This document shows, piece by piece, positions 1 to 8,724 of a stretch of DNA of 64,000 nucleotides (its first letter is position 1; each line of letters opens with the position of its first letter). The notes under the pieces were generated by a model that saw only the letters and a program-made list of their open reading frames with translations, had not been told where the DNA came from and made no database searches. A program made the translations under genes and the position numbers. This DNA comes from Arthrobacter sp. S41 (GTDB lineage Bacteria > Actinomycetota > Actinomycetes > Actinomycetales > Micrococcaceae): the NCBI RefSeq assembly GCF_004320535.1, contig NZ_SIHY01000001.1:2046001-2110000 (forward strand), given 5' to 3'.

Positions 1-426
1 TGGGAACCAAGCAGTGACTACCTTGTTATTGATTGGGTACGCAGGTGCTTCAAAACCACCAACGGCCAAACGCAAAACGATCAAGGCAACGAAGCTTCCA
101 GCCATGCCCATAAAGATGGTCGCTACGGACCAGAGCACGAGGCAGATTGGGTACAGCAGGCGGGGCTGTACCCGGTCTACCAACCATCCGCCAGGCAGCT
201 GCATGGCGGCGTAGGTCCAGCCAAAGGCGGAGAGCAGCAGACCTTGCTGTGCAGTATCGAGACCGAATTCCTCGGAGATCAATGGAGCTGCAACCGAAAG
301 GTTTGAACGGTCCATGTAGTTGATGACTACGGTTAGGAACAACATCAACGCTACGGCGTAGCGCATCTTTGTTGCTTTGTCAGTGCTCTTAAGTGTGGCA
401 GCTGACGACACTGTCGACTGAGACAT
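1..426 (-). CDS. MFS permease, galactonate/hexuronate type (3' part outside window)
   Basis: The first 142 residues of a major facilitator superfamily transporter are present; the gene runs off the left edge. A hydrophilic leader of about 20 residues is followed by a first membrane segment ending in the motif NYMDRSNLS, typical of the anion:cation symporter branch that contains the D-galactonate carrier DgoT. Membrane segments 2 to 4 and the inter-helix stretch GGWLVDR are also visible. It starts 5 bp after the dgoD stop and is the last visible gene of the dgo operon, so D-galactonate or a related sugar acid is the likely substrate. The ATG at 426 is the first in-frame start after dgoD. Substrate is inferred from context. 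Confidence 0.85.
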   Translation of the reverse strand, partial: MSQSTVSSAATLKSTDKATKMRYAVALMLFLTVVINYMDRSNLSVAAPLISEEFGLDTAQQGLLLSAFGWTYAAMQLPGGWLVDRVQPRLLYPICLVLWSVATIFMGMAGSFVALIVLRLAVGGFEAPAYPINNKVVTAWFP

Positions 427-431
427 TCGAT

Positions 432-1580
432 TTACCATTCTGCGAAGGATCCGTCCTTGTGACGCCAAATTGGGTTGCGCCAGCGGTGACCTTCAGCTGC
501 GCGTTCAATGACGTACTCTTCATTTACATCAACACCCAGACCCGGGCCGTCAGGGATAGCGACCATGCCATCCTCGTAGGCGAAGACCGACGGATCATTG
601 ACGTAATCAAGGAGATCGTTGGATTTGTTGTAATGGATTCCCAGGGATTGTTCCTGGATAAAGGCGTTGTACGCGCCGGCGTCAATCTGCAGGTTTGCTG
701 CCAGAGCGATTGGGCCTAGTGGGCAGTGCAACGCTACGGCCACGTCATAGGCTTCAGCCATGGCCGCGATCTTGCGCGCTTCGGTGATGCCACCGCAGTG
801 CGAAGGATCCGGCTGAATAATATCTACTGCCCCACTGGCCAGAACATCCTTGAAGTCCCAGCGTGAGAAGAGGCGTTCACCCAAGGCAATAGGAGTGCTG
901 GAGTTACGCAGCGGTTCCAGCATTGAGTTCACGTTTTCGCTGAGCACTGGCTCTTCAATGAACATCAGCTTGTAGGGTTCTAGTTCTTTGAGCAGGACCT
1001 TGGCCATAGGCTTGTGGACTCGGCCGTGGAAGTCGACGCCGATACCTACGTTCTCACCTACGGCATCACGAACTGCCTGAACGTTTTCCAAGCAGCCCTG
1101 GACCTTGTCCCAGGTATCGATGTACTGAAGTTCTTCGGTACCGTTCATTTTCACCGCGGTGAAGCCACGATCAACAGCGGCCTTCGCTGCGGCAGCGGTG
1201 TCCGAGGGGCGGTCGCCACCAATCCATGAATACACACGGATCTTGTCGCGGACTTTGCCACCCAGCAGCTCGTAGGCAGGAACACCAAGTGCCTTGCCCT
1301 TGATGTCCCACAGCGCCTGGTCGATACCGGCCAGCGCACTCATCATGATTCCGCCACCGCGGTAGAAACCGCCACGGTACATCACGGTCCACAGGTCCTC
1401 GATGTTTCGTGGATCCTGGCCAATGAGGTAATCAGAAAGTTCTTCCACAGCCGCAGCTACGGTTGATGCACGACCTTCAAGAACTGGTTCTCCCCAGCCG
1501 GAAATTCCCTCGTCGGTTTCGATCTTCAGGAAGAGCCAACGTGGTGGCACCATGTAAGTGGTCAGTTTGGTGATTTTCAT
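432..1580 (-). CDS. dgoD: D-galactonate dehydratase
   Basis: Converts D-galactonate to 2-dehydro-3-deoxy-D-galactonate, the first step of the De Ley-Doudoroff galactonate pathway. It is 382 residues, the same length as the Escherichia coli enzyme. The enolase-superfamily residues fall at the same numbers: metal ligands Asp183, Glu209 and Glu235, with catalytic His185 (in DFHGR) and His285 (in LHCPLGP). The N-terminal capping domain spans about residues 1-120, followed by the barrel. The start codon overlaps the dgoA stop by 4 bp, indicating translational coupling. The exact residue match makes this a secure call. Confidence 0.96.
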   Translation of the reverse strand: MKITKLTTYMVPPRWLFLKIETDEGISGWGEPVLEGRASTVAAAVEELSDYLIGQDPRNIEDLWTVMYRGGFYRGGGIMMSALAGIDQALWDIKGKALGVPAYELLGGKVRDKIRVYSWIGGDRPSDTAAAAKAAVDRGFTAVKMNGTEELQYIDTWDKVQGCLENVQAVRDAVGENVGIGVDFHGRVHKPMAKVLLKELEPYKLMFIEEPVLSENVNSMLEPLRNSSTPIALGERLFSRWDFKDVLASGAVDIIQPDPSHCGGITEARKIAAMAEAYDVAVALHCPLGPIALAANLQIDAGAYNAFIQEQSLGIHYNKSNDLLDYVNDPSVFAYEDGMVAIPDGPGLGVDVNEEYVIERAAEGHRWRNPIWRHKDGSFAEW

Positions 1581-2221
1581 GCAGACATCCTCATCTCATG
1601 GATCGTTTGGTAAGCGTGGACAATCTTGTCCGCTCTGGTTTTCAAATCTTCTAGGCTTCGTCCCGCTTTGTAGAGCGAGGAGCCAATACCAAATCCGGTG
1701 GCACCGGCTTCAACCCATTGCTGCATGTTCTCCTCGGTAATACCGCCTACTGGTATCAGGCGAATCTCTTTGGGGAGCACTGCGGTCCAGGCTTTGAAGC
1801 CCGCCAAGCCAACTTGCTCGGCCGGGAAAATCTTTACGTTTGTGGCGCCAGCTTCGATGGCGTCAAAGGCATTGCTCGGAGTCGCGGCTCCGGGGAATGA
1901 TTCCATCCGTAGTGCCACGGTTTCGGCGATGACCGCGACGTTGGTGTTTGGCGAAACGATGATCTGTGCGCCCGCATCGTGGCAAGCGCGAACCTGATCC
2001 ACGGTGAGTACGGTCCCGGCACCAACAACGGCGTCCGCAGGAAGTGTGCGGCGCAAGATTTCGATACTCTTCAGTGGCTGTGGTGAATTGAGCGGTACTT
2101 CTAAAGAGCGAAAACCACTGGCATAGAGGCATTCACCGACGGCCTGCGCTTCAGCCGGGTCAAGGCCACGCAAGATGGCGACAAGCCCTGAGGGACGCAA
2201 CGAGGATGGATCTTCATTCAC
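1577..2221 (-). CDS. dgoA: 2-dehydro-3-deoxy-6-phosphogalactonate aldolase
   Basis: Class I aldolase splitting 2-keto-3-deoxy-6-phosphogalactonate into pyruvate and glyceraldehyde 3-phosphate, the last step of galactonate breakdown. The 214-residue KDPG/KDPGal aldolase fold is complete: the early Glu of SLEVPLNSP (about residue 41) and the Schiff-base Lys130 in NVKIFPAEQ are visible, with the phosphate-binding GGITEEN and GIGSSLY loops near the C terminus. It lies 42 bp after dgoK and overlaps dgoD by 4 bp. A plain KDPG aldolase (Eda) is the alternative from sequence alone; the neighbours dgoK and dgoD decide for the galactonate enzyme. Confidence 0.93.
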   Translation of the reverse strand: MNEDPSSLRPSGLVAILRGLDPAEAQAVGECLYASGFRSLEVPLNSPQPLKSIEILRRTLPADAVVGAGTVLTVDQVRACHDAGAQIIVSPNTNVAVIAETVALRMESFPGAATPSNAFDAIEAGATNVKIFPAEQVGLAGFKAWTAVLPKEIRLIPVGGITEENMQQWVEAGATGFGIGSSLYKAGRSLEDLKTRADKIVHAYQTIHEMRMSA

Positions 2222-2263
2222 GGCGTGAGCCTTTCTATAAGAGTTGTTGGCGAGATAAATGAC

Positions 2264-3256
2264 TTAGATCGAGGTGGTCTGAAACATGCCGAGCGCACTG
2301 GCCACGGCCCAGACTCCACGAGGCGCGGTGCCCTGAAGTGCGCGGACTTCGGTGACACCAAAGATCTTCAGTGCCCGTGTGTATCTGGCGCTAAGTTCTT
2401 CGTTGCCGCAGATGGTCAGCGCTGGAAGTGCTGAGTCTTGCCAGGCGCCAAGTACCGACCTAATTTCGGCACCAATCATCAATCCGGACAGATAGTCACT
2501 GACTTCGGTTTGCTCTAAACGTCCGGTGAGTACCAAGGTGCGCGCCGAGAACGACGTCAGCATGAGGTCCGCATCCCCATTAGAAGATTTGGAGATGTTC
2601 ACCCCACGTTCAAAGGCATCCCAGCTCACTGAGTCTGTTGGCTTGATTAGTTTGGACAAGATGGACTGGGTGCTGAGTAACCCGAAGGTCTCCCCCGTCA
2701 TGGAGGTCGAGAATCCGGTGATTGTCCGCCCTTGAACTGTGGCCCACTTTGAGTGGGTGCCGGGTAGCAAGAAGAGCTGCTCCGCCGCATTATCTACAGC
2801 TGCATCACCAAGCTCGATTGCGCCGAGAATCTGAGTCTCTTCTCCACGCATGACATCGGGAAGTTCTCTGAGGTCTAGGACGCCGGGAATGATGTGCATT
2901 CGTCGGTTCTCGGCAATCTGGACCGAGGCTAGTTCAAAGGTGGGGTCTGCCACGGTGGCGGGCACCTGACGGTAGGTTGCTTCAACCCAGCCCTGCTGGC
3001 TGCCAATCATTCCGCAGGCAATGACGGGGATCTGCGGATAGTCTTCCAGCCAGTTATCGCATAGTTCGGCCAGGGCCTGCTCGAATGCTTTATTCAGTGT
3101 CAGGGACTGTTCTTTAGCTCGTGCCGCGACCTGCATGATTCCTAGAGCTGCACTTCGTTCGGCCACAATGCTCGCGTCGTTGCCCATGAGGTAGGCACGT
3201 GCGGAGGTGGTTCCCCAGTCAAGGGCAATCAGCTGGGCTTCGGCGATGTTTGTCAT
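2264..3256 (-). CDS. dgoK: 2-dehydro-3-deoxygalactonokinase
   Basis: Phosphorylates 2-keto-3-deoxygalactonate at C6. The protein begins with the ASKHA-type phosphate-1 motif ALDWGTTSARAYL, and carries the family motifs GMIGSQQGWVEA and LPGTHSKW. The ATG at 3256 was chosen, giving 330 residues; the frame stays open to 3334, but the upstream residues do not resemble the family and would cover the divergent regulatory region. An AGGAG lies only 2 nt before this ATG, which is unusually close. It is the promoter-proximal gene of the dgoK-dgoA-dgoD-permease operon and is divergent from the IclR gene. Confidence 0.93.
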   Translation of the reverse strand: MTNIAEAQLIALDWGTTSARAYLMGNDASIVAERSAALGIMQVAARAKEQSLTLNKAFEQALAELCDNWLEDYPQIPVIACGMIGSQQGWVEATYRQVPATVADPTFELASVQIAENRRMHIIPGVLDLRELPDVMRGEETQILGAIELGDAAVDNAAEQLFLLPGTHSKWATVQGRTITGFSTSMTGETFGLLSTQSILSKLIKPTDSVSWDAFERGVNISKSSNGDADLMLTSFSARTLVLTGRLEQTEVSDYLSGLMIGAEIRSVLGAWQDSALPALTICGNEELSARYTRALKIFGVTEVRALQGTAPRGVWAVASALGMFQTTSI

Positions 3257-3270
3257 AACTCCTGTTTCAT

Positions 3271-3287
3271 CTCGTGCACTGCACGAG
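3271..3287. promoter_or_regulatory. Perfect 17-bp palindrome upstream of dgoK
   Basis: CTCGTGCA, one central C, then TGCACGAG form a perfect inverted repeat 15 bp upstream of the chosen dgoK ATG. It is a candidate operator for the divergent IclR regulator, placed where binding would block dgo transcription. The regulatory role is inference. Confidence 0.55.
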
Positions 3288-3306
3288 CTCACTTGAATGT
3301 GGTCCC

Positions 3307-3320
3307 ATTCACATGTGAAT
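3307..3320. promoter_or_regulatory. Perfect 14-bp palindrome, candidate IclR operator
   Basis: ATTCACATGTGAAT is a perfect 14-bp palindrome between the divergent dgoK and iclR-type genes. IclR-family operators are commonly short palindromes of this size. It is a second candidate binding site in the same 150-bp intergenic region. Confidence 0.5.
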
Positions 3321-3406
3321 ATTCTCTGAGTCATCCCAATACTTCAAAGAGCGTTGCATATAGTGGGATACAGGATCTTGTTGATTATCAAACCAAGGGG
3401 ACGTCA

Positions 3407-4204
3407 ATGGCACTCGAAGCTGAACTCAAAGACGAAAATTCAGTTGATGCCCCGCCCGCCGGCACCCTCACACTTGCACGCGGACTAGACATTTTGCGTG
3501 CTGTTGGGCGCGGTGCAACTAACCTCAATGAAGTTTCAGCTGAAGCGAACATTGGCAAAAGCGCCGCCCAGCGCATGGTGAAGCTCTTGGTGCAGCGTGG
3601 ATTCCTGCGCAGCACTCATGGCACTGATTTCAGTTTGGGTCCAGCGCTCATTGAGCTGGGTTTCCACGCGCTGTACCAAAGCCCGGTTCCGGTTATTGCC
3701 AAACCAATCCTTGAAGAGTTGGCCCGCAAGTATCAGGACACCGTGCACCTGGCCGTAGAAGACGAAGCGCAGGTGCTCTATGTAGACAAAGTTCCCGGAA
3801 CTCGTGGCGCACAGATGCGCTCTCGGGTAGGTCAACGAATGCCACTAAGCCGCACCGGCATTGGCAAGGCGTTGCTGTTAGACACCCCGGACAGGTGGGA
3901 ATCAACCTTCGATTCGGAGTCCCCCATCGAGCAAGCACCGCACCAAACTAAGGCAGCCTTCCTCAAGCGCATGAAGTCCTACGCCAAAGAAGGTATCGCC
4001 TTGGATCTGGAAGACAATGAACCTGGAATCCGTTGCGTGGCTGCGCCAATTCGTGATGGCAGTGGAAAAATCATTGCCGCCATCAGCATGTCGGCCACCA
4101 ATCCATATATGCCGGATGAACGCATGAAGGCACTGAAGACGGTCATGGGAACTACCGCAGCGCAAATTTCGCGCAAGCTGGGATATTCGGGCAAGACCTT
4201 CTAA
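3407..4204 (+). CDS. IclR-family transcriptional regulator of galactonate genes
   Basis: A 265-residue IclR regulator with an N-terminal winged helix-turn-helix (about residues 20-80, including EANIGKSAAQRMVKLL) and a C-terminal GAF-like effector domain (about 95-260, with GKALL and a late CVAAPI core). The ATG at 3407 is preceded by AAGGGG at a good distance; the longer frame from 3293 would run through the intergenic palindromes and was rejected. It is divergent from dgoK, so control of the dgo operon, probably with a galactonate-derived ligand, is likely. In E. coli this role is filled by a GntR protein (DgoR), not an IclR protein. Confidence 0.88.
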   Translation: MALEAELKDENSVDAPPAGTLTLARGLDILRAVGRGATNLNEVSAEANIGKSAAQRMVKLLVQRGFLRSTHGTDFSLGPALIELGFHALYQSPVPVIAKPILEELARKYQDTVHLAVEDEAQVLYVDKVPGTRGAQMRSRVGQRMPLSRTGIGKALLLDTPDRWESTFDSESPIEQAPHQTKAAFLKRMKSYAKEGIALDLEDNEPGIRCVAAPIRDGSGKIIAAISMSATNPYMPDERMKALKTVMGTTAAQISRKLGYSGKTF

Positions 4205-4217
4205 TCGTGCTCGTCGC

Positions 4218-4901
4218 TCACGGCGTAAAACGGTACCCCATCCCTAGCTCAGTCAAAAAGTAGCGGGGGTTGGAAGGCTCAGGTTCCAGTTTGGTGCGCA
4301 GCTGCGACATGTATACCCGCAGATAGTTCGCTTCTTCACCGTATTCGGGACCCCAGACCGTGGTGAGCAGCTCGCTACCACCGATCAGCCGATGCGGGTT
4401 GCTGGCTAGCACTTCCAGCACTCGCCATTCCAAACGGGTCAGCCGCACCGCTTCGCCATTAACGCTCACCGAATGGCTGGATAGATCAATGCGCAGCCGC
4501 CCGTCCGAGGTTTCCACCACGGCCTGGCCCGGGTCCGGGAGTGCACGGCGCAGGGCTGCACGCAATCGCGCCAACAGCTCATCCATGGCAAAGGGCTTGG
4601 TAATAAAGTCATCCGCCCCACGGTCCAGGGCATCTACCTTGCTGTGGGACTCGTGCCGGGCGGAAACGACAATAATTGGCACACTTGACCAGCCACGGAT
4701 TCCGTCAATAACATCCCCTCCTTCAAGATCGGGTAACCCCAGATCCAGCAGGATCACGTCCGGGTGCGCGTCCGCAGCCAACTGCAGGCACTGAAGTCCG
4801 GTGGACGCATGCAGCGCACGGTAGCCTCGGGCCTTGAGATTCACCAGCAGGGCACGAGCGATCTGCGGATCATCCTCCACGATCAATACAGTGGTGGTCA
4901 T
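4218..4901 (-). CDS. kdpE: OmpR/KdpE-type response regulator
   Basis: Two-component response regulator of 227 residues. The receiver domain (1-120) has the acidic pair EDD at 9-11, the phospho-acceptor Asp53 in LLDLGLPD, and a conserved Lys in ITKPF. The C-terminal winged helix (about 130-225) contains the LTRLEWRVLEVL and GEEANYLRVYMSQLRTKLE segments typical of KdpE. It overlaps the sensor kinase gene by 4 bp. The KdpE assignment rests on this similarity and on the KdpD-like partner. No kdpFABC operon is in the window, so its targets may be the neighbouring ktrB and kimA-type genes (inference). The gene converges on the iclR gene with a 13-bp gap. Confidence 0.88.
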   Translation of the reverse strand: MTTTVLIVEDDPQIARALLVNLKARGYRALHASTGLQCLQLAADAHPDVILLDLGLPDLEGGDVIDGIRGWSSVPIIVVSARHESHSKVDALDRGADDFITKPFAMDELLARLRAALRRALPDPGQAVVETSDGRLRIDLSSHSVSVNGEAVRLTRLEWRVLEVLASNPHRLIGGSELLTTVWGPEYGEEANYLRVYMSQLRTKLEPEPSNPRYFLTELGMGYRFTP

Positions 4902-6781
4902 GTTCTGTCCTCGAATATCGGCAGGATGAAGACCATCGTGGCTCCCCCGCCCTGAGTATCTTGTGCTTGGACGTCCCCGTCCATGCCCGCGGCCAGACCT
5001 CGGGCTACGGCCAATCCCAGCCCCAACCCGGTGGTGTTATCCCTATCGCCATGCCGCTGGAAGGGGCGGAAGATCCGGTCTTTTTCTTCCTGCGGCACCC
5101 CTGCCCCATGGTCGATGACCTGAATACGCACGTCGGTGGAGGTGGGGACCGCGCGCAGCTGCAACGGGCTCTCCCCGCCATAGCGCACCGCATTTTCCAA
5201 CAGGTTGGCCAACACTCGCACGGCCAGTCCGTAGTCTGCGGTCACCGGTGGGCAGTCTGGGGGAATCTCCACCTGCAGGTGCGCCGGACGAATCTGCCCG
5301 GCCAGATCGCGCACGGCCGAAGCCACCAGATCCTCAACTTGGATCCGGCTTCGGTGCACCACCAGCTCGCCGGCTTGGATCCGGCTCATGCTCAACAGGT
5401 CCTCGATTCGTTCGCTGAGCTGGTCGGCCGACTCCTCAATGGTGGCCAACAGGTCCGCGGTGTCTTCTTCACTCAACACGACATCCTGCATCCGCAGACT
5501 GGAGGCTGAAGCCTTGATCCCCGACAGCGGTGTGCGCAGGTCATGGGACACCGCGGCGAGCAATGCTGTGCGCATGGCATTACCGGCGGCCAGTTCCCGG
5601 GACTGCAAACGCGCCTCGGCGAGCGCTCGATGTTGCAGCACTGCGGCGATGCGCCCTGCAAAGGCCTCAAAGATTCCCTGATCCGAGGCTTCGCGCGGAA
5701 TGCCATCGATCAGCAGCAGATGTTCTGCATCTACCGTGATGGCGTAGTCGCTGGTCTCTGCCTTCGCGGGCGCTACTCCAGCCGATGCCACGGTGACCGG
5801 AGTCGGCGAGGACTCACTACCCCGCCATACCAGTGCGGCCCCGCGCAGCTGGTAGGAACGGCAGAGCCACTCGAGCAGTGCCGGAACGCGCAGCCCTTCG
5901 CGGATCACCCCGCCGGATAATTCAAAGAGCGTGTCTGCCTGGTGCCGGGCTTGGCCGGCCTCGGCGGTGCGCCGTGCTTCGATGTCCACCACCCGTGCCA
6001 CGCCGGCCGCGACCAGCAAGAAAAGGCTCAGCGCCACGACATTGAATGGCTCATGGATATGCAATTGCCCCGTCGGTGGGGTGAAGAACCAGTTCAGGAT
6101 GGCGGTGCCCAGTAAGGCCGTTGCCAGCGCTGGCCACCAGCCTCCCAACAGGGCTACGAAGACCACCAGTGTGAGCTGGCTAAGGAAGATCAAGGTCAGC
6201 AGTTCGCTTTCACTGCCGCCCAGTAGAAAACCGCTGGCTAGCAAGGGTGGTCCGCAAGCGGCTAAGAGCCAGCCCAGCAGTCGCCGGGTGCCGTTAAGCC
6301 GTTGGCGTTTCTGGAAAACATCACGCATGGCCCTTCCTTCGCTACCTGGAAGTGCGGGACTGGGAATGATCATGATGCTGGGATCAGCCGGTGCGGTGGC
6401 CTGCTGCGCAAGCTTCAGGGACAGCTGATCGCGCATCCGCCGGCGTCCAGAGCCTGGGAGCTGGGCTCCGATGACCAGGTGTGTGGCTTGTGTGCTTCGG
6501 GCGAATCCCAGTAGCGCTTCGCTGATGTCTTGGCCCAGCACCATATGCCAGGTGGCCCCGGCGCTTTCCGCGGCCGTGCGCAATCTGGCAAGCTCGGCTT
6601 CTTGGCCTGCTTGATTTGCACCTATGCCGCGTTGTAGAACATGGACCGCCATTACCTCAGCCCCTTGCATCTGCACGGCCTCGTGCAGTGCTCGGCGCAG
6701 CAGGGACTCGGACCCGGCACGGCCCGACAGCGCGACGATCAGAAGCGGGTGGACCTGTGGCCCGGTGTTCGACACGTCCAT
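4898..6781 (-). CDS. Shortened KdpD-like sensor histidine kinase (Usp + DUF4118 + kinase)
   Basis: Membrane sensor kinase of 627 residues. In order: a universal-stress-protein-like domain (about 10-145), then four membrane segments of the KdpD DUF4118 type including the marker ILNWFFTPPTG. A GAF-like region follows, then the His-kinase core with the H-box AAVSHDLRTPLSG, N-box LANLLENAVRYG and a GLGLGLAVARG ATP lid. Full-length KdpD is about 890 residues and begins with a KdpD-specific cytoplasmic domain that is absent here. The ATG at 6781 is preceded by AAGGAG with 4 nt spacing, so the true N terminus appears to be present. It overlaps the regulator gene by 4 bp and follows ktrB by 79 bp. 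Confidence 0.87.
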   Translation of the reverse strand: MDVSNTGPQVHPLLIVALSGRAGSESLLRRALHEAVQMQGAEVMAVHVLQRGIGANQAGQEAELARLRTAAESAGATWHMVLGQDISEALLGFARSTQATHLVIGAQLPGSGRRRMRDQLSLKLAQQATAPADPSIMIIPSPALPGSEGRAMRDVFQKRQRLNGTRRLLGWLLAACGPPLLASGFLLGGSESELLTLIFLSQLTLVVFVALLGGWWPALATALLGTAILNWFFTPPTGQLHIHEPFNVVALSLFLLVAAGVARVVDIEARRTAEAGQARHQADTLFELSGGVIREGLRVPALLEWLCRSYQLRGAALVWRGSESSPTPVTVASAGVAPAKAETSDYAITVDAEHLLLIDGIPREASDQGIFEAFAGRIAAVLQHRALAEARLQSRELAAGNAMRTALLAAVSHDLRTPLSGIKASASSLRMQDVVLSEEDTADLLATIEESADQLSERIEDLLSMSRIQAGELVVHRSRIQVEDLVASAVRDLAGQIRPAHLQVEIPPDCPPVTADYGLAVRVLANLLENAVRYGGESPLQLRAVPTSTDVRIQVIDHGAGVPQEEKDRIFRPFQRHGDRDNTTGLGLGLAVARGLAAGMDGDVQAQDTQGGGATMVFILPIFEDRT

Positions 6782-6860
6782 GATGCTCCTTGGCGTTCCG
6801 GATCCTAGCCAGTACCCAGTGATCGTACCGGAATACGGTAGCTCAGACACGGTGCCCCAC

Positions 6861-8252
6861 TCAGCCTATGACCGGTTGCTCTTCTGGCAACTTAAACAGC
6901 AACCGTCGGTGGCTCAGGGCCAGCGCGGCGGCAGCCGAAACGATCCCCACACGGCCGATGAACATCAGACTGATAATCACCAGTTGGGCGCCGGTGGACA
7001 GATCGGCAGTAATTCCCATACTTACTCCGACAGTAGCGAACGCCGAGATGCATTCAAACAAGACTTCTTCCAACGAATGCTCGGTGAGCACCAGTAGTAA
7101 CAGCGAACCGGCCACCACCGCGCCAACGCCCAATAGGGCTACGGATAGTGCTTGGCGCTGAATCACTGTTCCAATAGCACGACGTCCCACGGTGATCTGC
7201 TCATGGCCGCGCGCTTCGCTCCACACTGCGAAGGCGAGCACCAGAAAGGTGCCGATCTTAATGCCACCGGCGGTGCTTGCGCTTCCTCCACCAATGAACA
7301 TTAGGACCTCTGTAACCAGCAAGGACTCAGACGAAGCCTGCCCATAGTCAATATTGTTAAATCCTGCGGTACGTGGAAAGACGCTCAATCCCATCATGCC
7401 CAGTGCTTTACCTCCTGGGGAAAGGTTCCCCAAGGTCTCGGGCCGGTTCCATTCGAACAGACCCAGAAGCAGTGCACCGATCACCAGCAGGCCGACACTT
7501 CCCCAGAGGGTCAGCGTGGTGTGTACGGACCAGCTCTTCTTTGAGCCATTGCCACGAAGCAATTCGTAGATCACCGGAAATCCCAATCCGCCCAGAACCA
7601 CCGCGACGCACAGCGGGACCATAATCCACGGGTCACCTGCGTGGCTGATCAGGCTATCGCTGTAGAGGGCGAATCCAGCATTATTAAAAGCAGAAATCGA
7701 GTGGAAGACACCGCCCCAGATGGCGCCAGCCGGATCTGAGGGATTGACCACCCAGAACCGCACCGTCAGCACCAGGGCTATCGCTGATTCGATGGCGAAG
7801 GTAGTTTTGGCGACAAAAACGAGTATCCGGCGCACATCGCCTAGGTTTATTGCTTGGGTCTCGGAAGCGGCCACCAGTTGTGTGCGCAATCCCAGTTGTT
7901 TGCGCACTAACAACGCCAGAAGTGAACTCAAGGTCATGATCCCGAAACCGCCCACCTGGATCAGCAGCAGGATAAAACCTTGACCTATCTCAGTCCAGTA
8001 GGTAGCAGTATCTACCGTAACCAAGCCGGTGACGCAGACAGCGGATACTGCAGTGAACAAGGCTGGCATGAAGCCGCCAACCTCTGGGTCAACTCGCGAG
8101 ATGGGCAAAAGCAGCATGAGCGTTCCAAACGCAATTGCGGCTAAAAATCCTAGAGGAACCAGGCGGACAGGATTATTCAGCAATGCTTTGCGAACTGGTC
8201 CGGTCAGAGCACTGATGACCTGCGCTGCGTCGTGGGAACCCTGAACCCTCAT
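6861..8252 (-). CDS. KtrB/TrkH-family potassium channel subunit
   Basis: K+ translocating subunit with the four-fold M1-P-M2 architecture. Four filter loops are visible, each carrying the conserved glycine: SAVCVTGLV, SAFNNAGFA, FPRTAGFNN and SAFATVGVS. About 463 residues from the ATG at 8252. A GTG at 8258 is an alternative start with a better-placed AGGTGG; the frame to 8333 lacks support. KtrB normally needs a cytoplasmic KtrA/TrkA RCK partner, which is not in this window. Located directly upstream of the KdpD/E-like pair on the same strand, and divergent from a KimA-type importer, marking a potassium-homeostasis locus. Confidence 0.9.
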   Translation of the reverse strand: MRVQGSHDAAQVISALTGPVRKALLNNPVRLVPLGFLAAIAFGTLMLLLPISRVDPEVGGFMPALFTAVSAVCVTGLVTVDTATYWTEIGQGFILLLIQVGGFGIMTLSSLLALLVRKQLGLRTQLVAASETQAINLGDVRRILVFVAKTTFAIESAIALVLTVRFWVVNPSDPAGAIWGGVFHSISAFNNAGFALYSDSLISHAGDPWIMVPLCVAVVLGGLGFPVIYELLRGNGSKKSWSVHTTLTLWGSVGLLVIGALLLGLFEWNRPETLGNLSPGGKALGMMGLSVFPRTAGFNNIDYGQASSESLLVTEVLMFIGGGSASTAGGIKIGTFLVLAFAVWSEARGHEQITVGRRAIGTVIQRQALSVALLGVGAVVAGSLLLLVLTEHSLEEVLFECISAFATVGVSMGITADLSTGAQLVIISLMFIGRVGIVSAAAALALSHRRLLFKLPEEQPVIG

Positions 8253-8724
8253 GAACACGATGCTGTCCACCTTTGTGCACTCTGCGAAGTTTTGGTCATA
8301 CCAATGCATGACGCTGATACATTCCCATTGCACCTCCCCAAGCCCCCGCCAAGACCGGCTCTTAACGCCGTCTTAATGCGCCTTGGAGGAATCTTGATAA
8401 TGGCTTCACATCACGGCGTTCCCTGTGCTCAACGACACAATTTCTTTCGTTTGAATGCTCCCACTGCCAAAGAAAAAAGACCCTCAATGCCGAGATCTCA
8501 AATCTCGCCATCAACCAATCGTATGGATTTTAAACGTATAGATCAAAGGGATTTTCCTCTGGACAGTTCCGGGTCGGCTTGGGCACCAATAGAGTATTTC
8601 TGACGCCTCGTAAACGTTCACCCTAACTTGCGCACAATCACTATTTCCTACGTTGACTGGGCTTTTAAAAATATTCCTCCCAATGGGGCGCTTACTTGCC
8701 AATTGAGGCGTACTGTACATTTTC
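8253..8724. other. 472-bp divergent intergenic region between ktrB and kimA-type genes
   Basis: It must hold the divergent promoters of the two K+ uptake genes. The part next to the importer (about 8500-8724) is AT-richer than its surroundings. A small hairpin (CGAGAT, loop CTCAA, ATCTCG) sits at about 8492-8508 without a following T run. I looked for the conserved core of a ydaO-type c-di-AMP riboswitch, which controls kimA in Bacillus, and did not recognise one. No protein-coding gene seen. Confidence 0.5.

Noticed and set aside
8253-8724. c-di-AMP riboswitch before the KimA-type gene
   Set aside because: Expected from Bacillus, but I could not match the conserved core in the sequence; recorded as an intergenic region only.
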